Below, one piece after another: positions 32,769-43,021 of a stretch of DNA of 64,000 bases (the first letter of the stretch is position 1; each line of letters opens with the position of its first letter). The DNA is from Vibrio variabilis. Lineage in GTDB: Bacteria > Pseudomonadota > Gammaproteobacteria > Enterobacterales > Vibrionaceae. The DNA is taken from positions 150,431-214,430 of the forward strand of contig NZ_JYJK01000044.1 of assembly GCF_003263785.1 (NCBI RefSeq), read 5' to 3'. The position numbers were made by a program, and so were the translations under genes. Below the pieces are notes generated by a model, which searched no databases, was not told the origin of the DNA, and saw only the letters and a program-made list of their open reading frames with translations.

Positions 32769-32844
32769 CTTCATTGATTATATTGACCTAGATCATGTTA
32801 GGCGAAGTATAATCAAATCGCATTTGGAAAGATAGCAAGATCAA

Positions 32845-32870
32845 AAAAGGTCAGCTGAGCTGACCTTTTC
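32845..32870. terminator. Bidirectional terminator after rraB
   Basis: AAAAGGTCAGC (32845-32855) pairs with GCTGACCTTTT (32859-32869) around TGA; A run on the left serves rraB on the minus strand. Confidence 0.85.
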
Positions 32871-32878
32871 ATCAAGAC

Positions 32879-33292
32879 TTATTCGTCTTCATCACCTTCT
32901 TCAGGGTATAGCGCGTCTTCGCCTTCATAGTAAGTACCCCAGCCATCGTAGATGATGTCGTATTTCTCTGCTAGGTGAACTAGCTTCTCTACTTGAGCAT
33001 CAATTTGCTCAGCGTTAAGTGCCGATTCCATTGTCGCATCACAACAAAGCAGCTTGTTGCCATCTTCGTCTTCAGTTTCTTCTGCTTCTAGCACCTCGAA
33101 GCCCATCTTGAACGCTTCAACGACCGCTTTCTCTAGACGATCAAAGTCTTCTGCGAACAGGTGGTGTTCGATCTCGTAAAGTGCTTCTGGATCACTTCCA
33201 TCTTCAATTAGCGCTTGAATGATATCGCGAGTTTCTTCCTTCTGAAATTCGATCAGTTCTTCAACGGACATATACTCATCTTGTTGAGACAT
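32879..33292 (-). CDS. rraB: Ribonuclease E inhibitor RraB
   Basis: 137 aa acidic protein that binds RNase E and alters mRNA decay. Typical blocks: [44 protein letters not shown], and a very acidic tail ([25 protein letters not shown]). Terminator directly downstream. A CRP-like site lies about 118 bp upstream of the start. Divergent from arcA. Confidence 0.95.
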   Translation of the reverse strand: MSQQDEYMSVEELIEFQKEETRDIIQALIEDGSDPEALYEIEHHLFAEDFDRLEKAVVEAFKMGFEVLEAEETEDEDGNKLLCCDATMESALNAEQIDAQVEKLVHLAEKYDIIYDGWGTYYEGEDALYPEEGDEDE

Positions 33293-33854
33293 AAAGTGCT
33301 CCAGCTATAAATAGGTTAACGGCATGAATAATACGAGAAGTCGCCAGAGATCGAAAGATCAAAACGAGATCTTTACTGACTATTTTTCGAAATCGCATTG
33401 AGAACAAAGCGTGACAAGGATCACATATACATAAATTTAACATTTTCATACTCAAAGGCTTCACTTTTTTTAGGTGCGTTGGTGGTTGGGGATAAATGCA
33501 ACTTAGATCACCGCAAAGTTATAGATGAAGTATGCATATCCGCTAGCCAATCACACTATGACTAGATTTTCGTTTTATTCATTAATCAACAACAAACCCG
33601 CCGCAAAATGGTTTTTTATTCAAGTAGAAGACATGTGTATTAATAACCACTAAGTATAAAACGTTGCATATCCAAGCATTCATCCTCCCAAGTAAACACC
33701 CAAAATGCCACTCTCTTTGTCTGTATAGAATCCATCAATCAATAAATTTAACTGCAATTAAAACCTTCAGCAGTGATATTTACTGGTCGCTAAACTTGCA
33801 TCTTGATAACAAGCTTGTCATAAATAGCGGCAGATCAAGCTGAAAGGAATCGTA
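33293..33854. other. Divergent rraB/arcA intergenic region
   Basis: 562 bp without a gene, AT-rich. It holds the CRP-like site at 33410-33425. Several TTATTCA/ATTCA words (near 33576 and 33617) resemble halves of ArgR boxes, but I see no full palindromic ARG box. Confidence 0.5.
33410..33425. promoter_or_regulatory. Putative CRP-cAMP binding site
   Basis: CGTGACAAGGATCACA matches the consensus TGTGA-N6-TCACA in 9 of 10 conserved positions. It is about 118 bp from rraB and about 430 bp from arcA, so the nearer gene is the likelier target. Confidence 0.65.
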
Positions 33855-35075
33855 ATGAGTAAGTTGTATGTCGGCTCGGAAGTCGGTCAATTACGACGCG
33901 TTTTGCTAAACCGTCCAGAAAGAGCCCTAACCCACCTCACCCCATCGAACTGTCATGAACTCTTGTTCGATGACGTACTGGCAGTAGAAGCGGCTGGCGA
34001 AGAGCACGATGCTTTTGCAAGCACACTGCGCAGCCAAGACGTCGAGGTTTTGTTGCTTCATGACTTGCTAGTAGAAACCCTCGCTGTAGACGATGCCAGA
34101 GCCTGGCTACTCGATACGCAAATCTCCGATTTTCGCTACGGACCTATTTTTGCCAGCGAGCTGCGTCAATACCTAGCGCAAATGGACAACGAGCATTTAG
34201 CGACCGTGTTACTCGGTGGCCTTGCCTACTCTGAGCTACCAATCAAAACACCATCGATATTGCAAAAGATGAGCAGGCCGCTCGACTTTGTCATTGAGCC
34301 TTTGCCTAACCATCTTTTCACCCGCGACACCTCATGCTGGGTGTATGGCGGCGTTTCACTAAACCCAATGATGAAACCGGCTCGTCAACGCGAAACCAAT
34401 CACCTTCGTGCTATCTACCGCTGGCACCCTACGTTTGCTGGTCAAGATTTTATTAAATACTTCGGGGATGAAGATCTGCACTACGACAATGCCAATATCG
34501 AAGGCGGCGACGTTCTGGTCATTGGTAAAGGCGCGGTGCTTATTGGTATCTCTGAGCGTACAACACCGCAAGGGGTGGAAAATCTGGCAGCCAGCTTATT
34601 TAAATCAGGCCAAGCCAGCCAAGTGATTGCTATCGACCTACCTAAGCATCGTTCGTGCATGCACTTAGATACAGTGATGACCCACATGGATGTCGATACC
34701 TTCTCGGTCTATCCAGAAATCATCAATGACAAACTCGATACGTGGCGTTTAACGCCATCAAATAACGGTCAAATGCAGGTGGAGAAACTGCCAAACTATC
34801 TGAAGGCACTAGAAAGCGCGCTGGATGTGGATCAGTTGAAGATCATCACAACAGGTGGCGACAACTACGAAGCTGAACGAGAGCAATGGAACGACGCCAA
34901 CAATGTGCTGACAGTTAAACCTGGTGTGGTCATCGGCTATGAACGCAACGTGTATACCAATGAGAAATACGACAAAGCCGGCATTCAAGTGTTGACCATT
35001 CCAGGCAATGAACTTGGCCGTGGCCGTGGTGGTGCTCGCTGTATGAGCTGCCCAATAGAGCGTGACGGCATTTAA
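33855..35075 (+). CDS. arcA: Arginine deiminase
   Basis: Hydrolyses arginine to citrulline and ammonia, first step of the arginine deiminase pathway that yields ATP under oxygen limitation. 406 aa. Catalytic Cys396 in GGARCMSCP, guanidino-binding motif LFTRDTSCW near 152, [12 protein letters not shown], and the catalytic His in MHLDTVMTH are present. AAAGGA precedes the ATG. No carbamate kinase (arcC) or arginine/ornithine antiporter lies here; argF downstream could supply the second step in reverse or act in biosynthesis. Confidence 0.96.
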   Translation: MSKLYVGSEVGQLRRVLLNRPERALTHLTPSNCHELLFDDVLAVEAAGEEHDAFASTLRSQDVEVLLLHDLLVETLAVDDARAWLLDTQISDFRYGPIFASELRQYLAQMDNEHLATVLLGGLAYSELPIKTPSILQKMSRPLDFVIEPLPNHLFTRDTSCWVYGGVSLNPMMKPARQRETNHLRAIYRWHPTFAGQDFIKYFGDEDLHYDNANIEGGDVLVIGKGAVLIGISERTTPQGVENLAASLFKSGQASQVIAIDLPKHRSCMHLDTVMTHMDVDTFSVYPEIINDKLDTWRLTPSNNGQMQVEKLPNYLKALESALDVDQLKIITTGGDNYEAEREQWNDANNVLTVKPGVVIGYERNVYTNEKYDKAGIQVLTIPGNELGRGRGGARCMSCPIERDGI

Positions 35076-35091
35076 ACATAACTATTTACAA

Positions 35092-35117
35092 AAGCCCCAA
35101 ATAAGGGGCTTTTTTTG
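35092..35117 (+). terminator. Intrinsic terminator of arcA
   Basis: AAAGCCCC pairs with GGGGCTTT around AAATAA, followed by a T run. Confidence 0.9.
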
Positions 35118-35128
35118 CACTTAAACAA

Positions 35129-35170
35129 AATAATTATTCACAAAATAAGAATTTGTATGTATAAATAGAA
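35129..35170 (+). promoter_or_regulatory. Possible ArgR operator upstream of argF
   Basis: AAAATAATTATTCA has a perfect right half of the ARG box (TGAAT-N4-ATTCA type) and a degenerate left half; a second AT-rich element (GAATTTGTATGTATAAAT) follows about one box length further, as paired ARG boxes do. It lies 30-70 bp before argF. Weak on sequence alone. Confidence 0.4.
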
Positions 35171-35197
35171 TCAACAACTAACACAGAGGTACGGAAC

Positions 35198-36202
35198 ATG
35201 GCTTACAACTTACGGAATAGGAACTTTCTCAAGCTTCTCGACTTCACACCAAAAGAAATTCAATTTTTGCTCGACATGTCTAAAGAGCTCAAATCGGCAA
35301 AATACGCCGGTACTGAACAAAAGAAACTGGTTGGCAAAAACATTGCGCTTATCTTCGAAAAAGCATCGACCCGTACCCGATGTGCCTTTGAAGTGGCGGC
35401 TTTTGATCAGGGCGCACAAGTGTCTTACATCGGCCCATCTGGCTCGCAAATTGGTCACAAAGAATCGATGAAAGATACGGCGCGCGTGTTAGGTCGTATG
35501 TACGATGGCATTGAATATCGCGGCTTTGGCCAAGAGATTGTTGAAGAGCTTGGCGCACATGCTGGCGTTCCGGTATGGAATGGTTTAACAGACGAGTTCC
35601 ACCCCACTCAAATCCTTGCCGACTTCCTCACTATGCTTGAGCACGGCAAAGGCAAGCAACTGCATCAAATCAAACTTGCTTACTTAGGTGACGCGCGCAA
35701 TAACATGGGCAATTCACTGATGGTAGGCGCAGCCAAAATGGGCATGGATATTCGTTTGGTCGCCCCTAAAGCATTTTGGCCAGAGCAAAGCTTAGTTGAT
35801 GAGTGTCAGACCATAGCTCAAACTACCGGTGCGACCATCACCCTAACCGAAGATGTCCAAGCGGGCGTCAAAGATTGTGACTTCCTATATACCGACGTGT
35901 GGGTATCGATGGGCGAATCTGCCGAAGCATGGGAAGAGCGAATCGCGGTCATGAAACCTTATCAAGTTAACATGGCGATGATCGAAGCAACTGGGAATAA
36001 AAACGTAAAATTTATGCACTGTTTGCCCGCTTTCCATGACGATCAGACGACTATAGGTAAAGAAATTGCGGATAAATATGGACTCAATGGCCTTGAAGTG
36101 ACCAATGATGTGTTTGAGTCTGAATATTCAATCGTTTTTGATGAAGCTGAGAACCGCATGCATACTATTAAAGCGGTCATGGTGGCCACGTTAGGCAGCT
36201 AA
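35198..36202 (+). CDS. argF: Ornithine carbamoyltransferase
   Basis: Joins ornithine and carbamoyl phosphate to citrulline in arginine synthesis; trimeric, cytosolic. 334 aa. Carbamoyl-phosphate motif STRTR at residues 57-61, HPTQ at about 136, and the ornithine motif HCLPAFHD near 272 are intact. Good Shine-Dalgarno AGAGGT. It shares carbamoyl phosphate with pyrB downstream, and the arcA-argF-pyrBI neighbourhood groups enzymes around that metabolite. Confidence 0.97.
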   Translation: MAYNLRNRNFLKLLDFTPKEIQFLLDMSKELKSAKYAGTEQKKLVGKNIALIFEKASTRTRCAFEVAAFDQGAQVSYIGPSGSQIGHKESMKDTARVLGRMYDGIEYRGFGQEIVEELGAHAGVPVWNGLTDEFHPTQILADFLTMLEHGKGKQLHQIKLAYLGDARNNMGNSLMVGAAKMGMDIRLVAPKAFWPEQSLVDECQTIAQTTGATITLTEDVQAGVKDCDFLYTDVWVSMGESAEAWEERIAVMKPYQVNMAMIEATGNKNVKFMHCLPAFHDDQTTIGKEIADKYGLNGLEVTNDVFESEYSIVFDEAENRMHTIKAVMVATLGS

Positions 36203-36244
36203 CAAAGTTGGCAATAATTGACGCTAAATGTTTGATGTAATCGC

Positions 36245-36272
36245 TTGCGCTCGCAAATTTTGGGCGTATAAT
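36245..36272 (+). promoter_or_regulatory. pyrBI promoter
   Basis: -35 TTGCGC (36245-36250), 16-bp spacer, perfect -10 TATAAT (36267-36272), about 29 bp before the leader ATG. Confidence 0.75.
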
Positions 36273-36300
36273 TCTCGGCAATTTGTCTGGGGAACGATTA

Positions 36301-36387
36301 ATGGCGCAAGCGAGTTTGACATCACAACACACTCTCGGTAAGCAATTTGCTTATCACGCACCGTTATTATTTCCTATCGAATTCTAA
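36301..36387 (+). CDS. pyrL: pyrBI leader peptide PyrL
   Basis: 28-codon leader, too short for most gene callers. It begins MAQASLTSQH and ends PLLFPIEF, stopping inside the attenuator. CTGGGGA lies 6-7 nt upstream. The T-rich run CCGTTATTATTTCC within codons 21-25 is where polymerase would pause at low UTP, letting the ribosome catch up and prevent the terminator from folding; this is the E. coli pyrBI mechanism. Confidence 0.85.
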   Translation: MAQASLTSQHTLGKQFAYHAPLLFPIEF

Positions 36388-36411
36388 GCCTCCCAATATG
36401 GGGGCTTTTTT
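36387..36411 (+). promoter_or_regulatory. Pyrimidine-sensitive attenuator of pyrBI
   Basis: AGCCTCC pairs with GGGGGCT (one wobble) around a short loop, followed by TTTTTT. The pyrL stop overlaps its left arm, so a closely following ribosome would block the hairpin. Confidence 0.85.
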
Positions 36412-36456
36412 ATGGCTGTTAAATCTGGTCTGGTTGTCACTATAGGGAAGATAAAC

Positions 36457-37386
36457 ATGGCGAATACGCTCTATCAAAAGCACATTATCTCGATTCCGGA
36501 ACTGTCACGTGAGGAGCTAGAACTCATTGTGAAAACCGCGGGTCATCTAAAATCCAACCCTCAACCTGAGTTAATCAAGAATAAAGTCGTGGCGAGCTGC
36601 TTCTTCGAGCCATCGACACGTACCCGACTTTCTTTCGAAACGGCTATCCAGCGCATCGGCGGTGATGTGATTGGTTTCGACAGCGGTGGTAACACGTCAC
36701 TGGCGAAAAAAGGCGAGACGCTGGCAGACTCTGTACAGGTCATCTCTTCCTACGTTGATGCCTTCGTTATGCGCCACCCTCAAGAAGGCGCAGCACGTCT
36801 TGCTTCTGAGTTCTCTAACGGTGTACCGGTTATCAACGCGGGAGACGGTGCAAACCAACACCCAACACAAACCCTGCTCGACCTGTACTCTATTTATGAG
36901 ACGCAAGGCCGCTTAGATGACATCAACGTTGCGTTTGTGGGCGACCTAAAATACGGCCGCACAGTTCACTCATTGACTCAAGCGCTGGCTAAATTCGACA
37001 ACGTACGCTTCTTCTTTATCGCACCAGAAGCGCTAGCGATGCCGGATTACATCTGTGAAGAACTAGAAGAAGCGGGCATTCAATATAGCCTGCACACGGA
37101 CATCGACAGCGTCGTGCCAGACCTTGATATCCTTTACATGACTCGCGTACAGAAAGAGCGCTTTGACGAATCTGAATACGCGCACATTAAGTCGGCGTAT
37201 ATCTTGTCAGCAGAGACGCTGAAAGAGGCACGCGACAACCTTAAAGTCCTACACCCACTGCCACGTGTGGATGAAATCACCGTAGACGTTGATAAAACGC
37301 CTTACGCGTATTACTTCCAACAAGCAGAAAACGGTGTATACGCTCGTGAAGCGCTACTAGCACTTGTTCTAAACGAAGCACTTTAA
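36457..37386 (+). CDS. pyrB: Aspartate carbamoyltransferase, catalytic chain
   Basis: First committed step of pyrimidine synthesis. 309 aa from MANTLYQKH (GGGAAG 7-8 nt upstream); a longer frame to 36412 would overlap the attenuator and is rejected. STRTR at residues 53-57, [10 protein letters not shown] near 134, and HPLPRVDEI near 266 carry the carbamoyl-phosphate and aspartate sites. Followed after 12 bp by pyrI, with which it forms the c6r6 holoenzyme. Expression set by the attenuator. Confidence 0.98.
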   Translation: MANTLYQKHIISIPELSREELELIVKTAGHLKSNPQPELIKNKVVASCFFEPSTRTRLSFETAIQRIGGDVIGFDSGGNTSLAKKGETLADSVQVISSYVDAFVMRHPQEGAARLASEFSNGVPVINAGDGANQHPTQTLLDLYSIYETQGRLDDINVAFVGDLKYGRTVHSLTQALAKFDNVRFFFIAPEALAMPDYICEELEEAGIQYSLHTDIDSVVPDLDILYMTRVQKERFDESEYAHIKSAYILSAETLKEARDNLKVLHPLPRVDEITVDVDKTPYAYYFQQAENGVYAREALLALVLNEAL

Positions 37387-37398
37387 GGAGAGATTGTC

Positions 37399-37860
37399 AT
37401 GGCTAAAGAAACTCAATTGCAGGTAGAAGCAATCAAAAACGGCACCGTTATTGACCACATCCCAGCGAATATTGGCATCAAGGTGTTGAAGCTGTTCGCG
37501 ATGGATGAATCAAAACAGCGCGTGACTATCGGCCTGAACTTACCGTCATCAGCGTTAGGCAGTAAAGATCTGCTAAAGATTGAAAACGTGTTTATCACCG
37601 AAGAGCAAGCGAACAAGCTAGCACTGTATGCACCGCATGCCACAGTAAACCAGATTGAAAACTACGAAGTGTGCAAAAAGCTGGCGTTAGAGCTTCCAGA
37701 AACCATCACTGGTGTTTTTGAGTGTCCGAACAGCAACTGCATCACGCATAACGAACCAGTAGACAGCAGCTTCAAAGTATTTGAAAAGCACGAAGACATC
37801 CGTTTGAAATGCAAATACTGCGAAAAAGTTTACTCTCGCGAGATCGTGACCGAACGCTAG
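37399..37860 (+). CDS. pyrI: Aspartate carbamoyltransferase, regulatory chain
   Basis: 153 aa. N-terminal allosteric domain that binds CTP/ATP ([16 protein letters not shown]) and a C-terminal zinc domain with four Cys ligands, CPNSNC and CKYC, that contacts PyrB. AAGGAGA precedes the ATG. Confidence 0.97.
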   Translation: MAKETQLQVEAIKNGTVIDHIPANIGIKVLKLFAMDESKQRVTIGLNLPSSALGSKDLLKIENVFITEEQANKLALYAPHATVNQIENYEVCKKLALELPETITGVFECPNSNCITHNEPVDSSFKVFEKHEDIRLKCKYCEKVYSREIVTER

Positions 37861-37884
37861 AGTGAATCACAAGTCAATACTCAT

Positions 37885-37925
37885 TCAAGCCTATAATATT
37901 TCTCATTGTTGTAGGCTTGATTTTT
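37885..37925 (+). terminator. Intrinsic terminator of pyrBI
   Basis: TCAAGCCTA (37885-37893) pairs with TAGGCTTGA (37912-37920) across an 18-nt loop, followed by five T. Confidence 0.7.
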
Positions 37926-37981
37926 ATTTGTGCTAGAGGCAGTCTTAAGCTCTTACTAATCCCATCATAATGGATAAAACG

Positions 37982-38371
37982 ATGACAAAAGTCCTTCATA
38001 CAGAGTCTGCACCAGCAGCAATTGGTCCTTACGTTCAAGGTGTTGATCTAGGCAACATGGTACTGACTTCAGGCCAAATCCCTGTGAATCCTCAAACAGG
38101 TGACGTGTCAGACGACATTTCTGAACAAGCACGTCAGTCTCTAGATAACGTGAAAGCTGTCGTTGAAGCATCTGGCCTGACGGTTTCAGACATCGTTAAA
38201 ATGACCGTGTTCGTTAAAGACCTTAATGACTTTGGTACTGTGAATGAGGTATACGGCAAGTTCTTCGATGAGCACAACGTAGCAAACTACCCGGCGCGCT
38301 CTTGTGTTGAAGTTGCTCGTCTTCCAAAAGATGTGAAGATTGAGATTGAAGCAATCGCAGTTCGCAAATAA
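37982..38371 (+). CDS. ridA: RidA family enamine/imine deaminase
   Basis: Removes reactive 2-aminoacrylate-type enamines formed by PLP enzymes such as threonine dehydratase. About 129 aa from ATG 37982 (MTKVLHTES); an ATG 12 nt earlier is possible but poorly placed. Blocks GPYVQGVDLGNMVLTSGQIPV and PARSCVEVARLPKDVKIEIEAI-type C-terminus with the conserved Arg (PARS) and Glu are present. Bidirectional terminator follows. Own unit after pyrI. Confidence 0.95.
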   Translation: MTKVLHTESAPAAIGPYVQGVDLGNMVLTSGQIPVNPQTGDVSDDISEQARQSLDNVKAVVEASGLTVSDIVKMTVFVKDLNDFGTVNEVYGKFFDEHNVANYPARSCVEVARLPKDVKIEIEAIAVRK

Positions 38372-38388
38372 TTGCTTCGATTGAAGAG

Positions 38389-38416
38389 AAAAGGGTTGCC
38401 ATTGGCAACCCTTTTT
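38389..38416. terminator. Bidirectional terminator
   Basis: AAAAGGGTTGCC pairs with GGCAACCCTTTT around ATT; ends ridA (+) and the convergent acyltransferase (-). Confidence 0.9.
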
Positions 38417-38419
38417 TGA

Positions 38420-39149
38420 TTATTTCTTCGCGTTAAGCTCAGCGACTTCGGCGTCCAGTTCCGCGAGCTTCTCCACCATTTGCTCTCGGCAAACGTTCGC
38501 CAGTTTGCGCACGTCTTCTTTACCGTAGCCTTCAATAGAGACCGGTGGCAACATCTCAACGATGATATGACCGTTATCCCACTTGTTCAGCTTTAAATGG
38601 CCAGTGCTGCTGCAAACGATTGGAATGATTGGCACTTCTGCACCAATAGCCGCATGGAAAGCACCGGTTTTGAACGGCAGTAAGCCGCGACCGCGTGAGC
38701 GAGTTCCTTCAGGGAACATCCATACTGATAGATTGCTCTTCTTCATGCTATCCACCACTTGGTCGATCGTACCTTTCGCTTTGCTGCGGTTGGCACGGTC
38801 AATCAAGATGTTTCCGGTTAGATAGTAAAGCTGACCAAAAAGCGGCATCCACAATAGGCTCTTTTTACCTACCGTCACCACGTTCGGCGTTACCGCTGAA
38901 GAGACTGTGAATAAATCCCAGTTGTTCTGATGATTGGCAATATAGATGTGTTGACCACGTTTTGTACGCATCTTCTGGAAGGCGCAAATCGAGCTTCACA
39001 CCGAGGATCTTTGACATCGCGCCAAAATAGCGGCCAAAGGTAAACACATGTTTTGGATTTCTAGGGCTGAGCAGACAATAGCCGCAGCCAAATACAAACA
39101 TCACGACGGCGAAGATAGCCACTGCGATGCAGCGAAGTAAAGCAACCAT
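38420..39149 (-). CDS. plsC: 1-acylglycerol-3-phosphate O-acyltransferase (one frameshift)
   Basis: Converts lysophosphatidate to phosphatidate in the inner membrane. About 242 aa after correction. N-terminal hydrophobic helix (AVAIFAVVMFVFGCGYCLL), acyltransferase motifs NHQNNWD, FPEGTRSRGRG and VPIIPIVCSS; the usual HX4D motif reads HQNNWD. Start MVALLRC at 39149, with GGAG upstream. The frame breaks at the TTTT run 38960-38963 (AAAA on the coding strand); removing one A joins LPEDAYK to RGQHIYIANHQ. It is a gain of a base, unlike most indels here. A second plsC-like gene may exist elsewhere; the symbol is by family. Confidence 0.88.
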
Positions 39150-39177
39150 TTTGTTCTCCGACAATGGCTTCAAAAAA

Positions 39178-39203
39178 AAGCCGAAACCCTTGGATTTCGG
39201 CTA
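39178..39203 (-). terminator. Terminator downstream of murA
   Basis: AGCCGAAA (39179-39186) pairs with TTTCGGCT (39195-39202); on the minus strand an eight-T run follows. Confidence 0.85.
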
Positions 39204-39221
39204 ATTGAATCTTAAATGTTG

Positions 39222-40496
<1,275 letters not shown>

Positions 40497-40751
40497 TTAA
40501 AGAGACATCAGCTTTTTATCACGAGCCCACTCTTCTGGAGTATAGGCTTTAATTGATACTGCGTGGATGTCATTACGCTGAATGTATTCCATCAGCGGAG
40601 CGTAAATCGTCTGCTGTTTTTTAACTCGGCTCATGCCTTCAAATTGAGCATCTACCGCGATGACTTCATAGTGGCTACCTTCGCCTTTGACGATAAGCTC
40701 TTCTAGGTTCAACGCGTTTTGTAATAGTTCCTGTACTTTTGTGCTATCCAC
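40497..40751 (-). CDS. ibaG: BolA family protein IbaG
   Basis: 84 aa BolA-fold protein, linked to iron-sulphur handling through monothiol glutaredoxin and to acid stress. The block EDL-like [25 protein letters not shown] (His as possible cluster ligand) and [27 protein letters not shown] C-terminus fit IbaG/YrbA. It lies 9 bp before murA and after mlaB, the conserved order. Confidence 0.93.
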   Translation of the reverse strand: MDSTKVQELLQNALNLEELIVKGEGSHYEVIAVDAQFEGMSRVKKQQTIYAPLMEYIQRNDIHAVSIKAYTPEEWARDKKLMSL

Positions 40752-40760
40752 AAGATACTC

Positions 40761-41060
40761 CTAAATGTGTTTCTCTATGACTGATTCAACGTTGTATAGC
40801 TGAAACAGTATGTTCAGCTCATCGGGCACGAAGCTGAGCATTATATGACACTTTCGATTTTTTGCATGCTCTAATAAGTGGATTAACATCACCAATCCGG
40901 CAGAATCGAAGCGCTCGACCTGCTCTAGCGCCAAATTCATCTCTGGCTGAGTGAAATTAATTCGCTGAACATCACGCCAAAGTTCTGGCACAGTATCGCG
41001 GCTTATATTACCCACCAATGCCAAGCTTGTGTCAGTACGCTGTTCTAATTTTGCCACCAT
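40761..41060 (-). CDS. mlaB: Phospholipid transport STAS-domain protein MlaB
   Basis: 99 aa single STAS domain, the small cytosolic partner of the MlaFE ABC transporter. VERFDSAGLVMLIHLLEHA carries the conserved Asp-Ser of STAS domains. Its ATG overlaps the stop of mlaC (TAATG), giving coupled translation. Confidence 0.92.
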   Translation of the reverse strand: MVAKLEQRTDTSLALVGNISRDTVPELWRDVQRINFTQPEMNLALEQVERFDSAGLVMLIHLLEHAKNRKCHIMLSFVPDELNILFQLYNVESVIEKHI

Positions 41061-41716
41061 TACTTCCCGCTGCCCTCAAAACGAATTGGCGCTTTCGCCA
41101 ACTGTTCAAGCTCATTAGCAACCGAAAGGATACCCTCTTGACGGATCTTGGTGTTCCACTCCGACTGCTTACTGGAAAGTAGGCTGATGCCTTCGGCAAT
41201 CATATCAAACGCTTTCCATTCACCGGTTTTCTTATCCTTGCGGAGCTTAAACTCAAGATTAATGTTCGGGCGCGGTGAGTCCATGATGGCCACCTTGACG
41301 CCGATAATAGACGTCTTGTCGTCGATTTTGGGTTCAGGACCAAATTGCACTTCTTGACCCGTATATTGCGTCAAGACTTGTGCGTAAGATGTGACCAAAT
41401 AAGCACGAAACGCATTGATGAATTCCATCACGTCTTCACGTTTGGCTCCTTTTAGATTAGGCCCAAGCAGCTTGAGTGCCGCATAGCGATAATTCACATA
41501 AGGCATCAGCTCCTCCTCCACTACCACTTTCAAGTGGTCGGGGTCGGCTTTAATCACATCTTGCTCCGCGCTAAGACGGGAGAAAGCCTGATCTGAGACC
41601 TTAATGATCATGTCATAAGGCTTGGTCGCATCAATTGTATCTGCCACTGCATTGGCTGAGAGCAATATCGTTACCATCAGCGCTGAACACATTTCAAACC
41701 ATCGCTTCAACATCAC
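41060..41716 (-). CDS. mlaC: Periplasmic phospholipid-binding protein MlaC
   Basis: 218 aa, with a signal peptide (WFEMCSALMVTILLSANAVA). Shuttles phospholipid across the periplasm between the outer-membrane MlaA and the MlaFEDB complex. Family blocks AFSRLSAEQDVI, MPYVNYRYAALKLLG, FINAFRAYLVTSYAQVL and KKTGEWKAFDMIAEGIS are clear. Confidence 0.95.
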   Translation of the reverse strand: MMLKRWFEMCSALMVTILLSANAVADTIDATKPYDMIIKVSDQAFSRLSAEQDVIKADPDHLKVVVEEELMPYVNYRYAALKLLGPNLKGAKREDVMEFINAFRAYLVTSYAQVLTQYTGQEVQFGPEPKIDDKTSIIGVKVAIMDSPRPNINLEFKLRKDKKTGEWKAFDMIAEGISLLSSKQSEWNTKIRQEGILSVANELEQLAKAPIRFEGSGK

Positions 41717-42202
41717 TTACTCCTTGCTGCTCTCATCCGAACCACCGATGCTATACAGCACCTGGCCAATCATATCTTCCAATACCAATGCCGATTTCGT
41801 ATCTTCAATTCGGTCACCATCGACCAAATAGCCTTCATCATCAAAAACAAAGCCAGGCACTAAGCCAATGTACTGCTCTCCTATCAATCCAGAGGTCAGT
41901 ACTTGTGCGCTAGAAGTGTCTGGAAACTGGTAGTCACTGCTGATTGCCAAACTCACAACAGGCAGAAAGGACTCTTTATCGAGGTGGATATCACTCACTC
42001 GTCCAATAACCACGCCGCCCACTTTGACTGGAGAGCGCACTTTCAGGCTACCAATATTGTCAAACCTAGCCTCTAGGGTATAAGTATCACCGGAGCCTAG
42101 ACTCTTGACGTCAGCAACCTGAAAAATCATAAACAAGATTGCGCACAGGCCTAACAACACAAAACTGCCTACCCACAATTCTAACTTTCTTGTTTGTTGC
42201 AT
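41717..42202 (-). CDS. mlaD: Outer-membrane lipid asymmetry MCE protein MlaD
   Basis: 161 aa. One N-terminal membrane helix (ELWVGSFVLLGLCAILFMIF) then a single MCE domain (LEARFDNIGSLKVRSPVKVG, GLIGEQYIGLVPG) that forms a periplasmic hexamer ring. Ends directly next to the mlaC start. Confidence 0.95.
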   Translation of the reverse strand: MQQTRKLELWVGSFVLLGLCAILFMIFQVADVKSLGSGDTYTLEARFDNIGSLKVRSPVKVGGVVIGRVSDIHLDKESFLPVVSLAISSDYQFPDTSSAQVLTSGLIGEQYIGLVPGFVFDDEGYLVDGDRIEDTKSALVLEDMIGQVLYSIGGSDESSKE

Positions 42203-42231
42203 TAAGAATTCCTTTAATTATTGTTGTAAGC

Positions 42232-43020
42232 TTAGTTGCCAAACATCAAGGCAGTAAGAACAAAATCTAATCCGAGTACCGCAAGCGAGGAATGCACTAC
42301 GGTTCGCGTCGTGGCTTGACTGATGCCCTCAGAGGTTGGCGTCGCATCATAGCCATTAAATAAAGCAATCCAAGTCACGGTAATCGCAAACACCACACAC
42401 TTGATCGCACTGTTGCCGATATCACGGCCTAACTCCACCGAAGACTGCATCGCTGACCAAAAGCTACCATGATCGATACCTTTCCAATCCACGCCCACTA
42501 ACTGTCCACCCCAGATACCCACCGACATAAAGATCATCGCCAATAGGGGCATGGAGATGACACCCGCCCAAAAGCGCGGCGCCACTACACGTTTTATTGG
42601 GTCAACCGCCATCATTTCTAAACTAGAAAGCTGCTCAGTGGCTTTCATCAAGCCGATTTCAGCAGTCAGCGCAGAGCCAGCACGACCAGCAAAAAGCAGC
42701 GCTGTGACCACAGGGCCAAGCTCTCTTAGTAGCGATAGCGCCACCATTTGCCCCAAACTGCCTTCCGCGCCATAGTCCACCAGCACCACATAACCTTGTA
42801 AGCTCAGTACCATGCCAATGAATAGTCCTGAGACCAAAATAATCGCCAGAGACTGCACCCCAACGTTATAAAGCTGTTTGACCAGCAGTGGGAAATGCTT
42901 TTTCGGCTGCGGACGAGATAACACCACACCCAACAGCATAAACGTCGCCCGACCCCATGCATAACCCACAGAAAGCGCGCGCTGGCCGACTTTTTGAACC
43001 CACAGCGAAAGCGATGCCAT
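42232..43020 (-). CDS. mlaE: Phospholipid ABC transporter permease MlaE
   Basis: 262 aa permease with about five to six membrane segments. Blocks [22 protein letters not shown], [19 protein letters not shown], and [21 protein letters not shown], the coupling helix of the MlaE family, are present. Starts 1-2 bp after mlaF. Confidence 0.95.
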   Translation of the reverse strand: MASLSLWVQKVGQRALSVGYAWGRATFMLLGVVLSRPQPKKHFPLLVKQLYNVGVQSLAIILVSGLFIGMVLSLQGYVVLVDYGAEGSLGQMVALSLLRELGPVVTALLFAGRAGSALTAEIGLMKATEQLSSLEMMAVDPIKRVVAPRFWAGVISMPLLAMIFMSVGIWGGQLVGVDWKGIDHGSFWSAMQSSVELGRDIGNSAIKCVVFAITVTWIALFNGYDATPTSEGISQATTRTVVHSSLAVLGLDFVLTALMFGN

Positions 43021-43021
43021 A

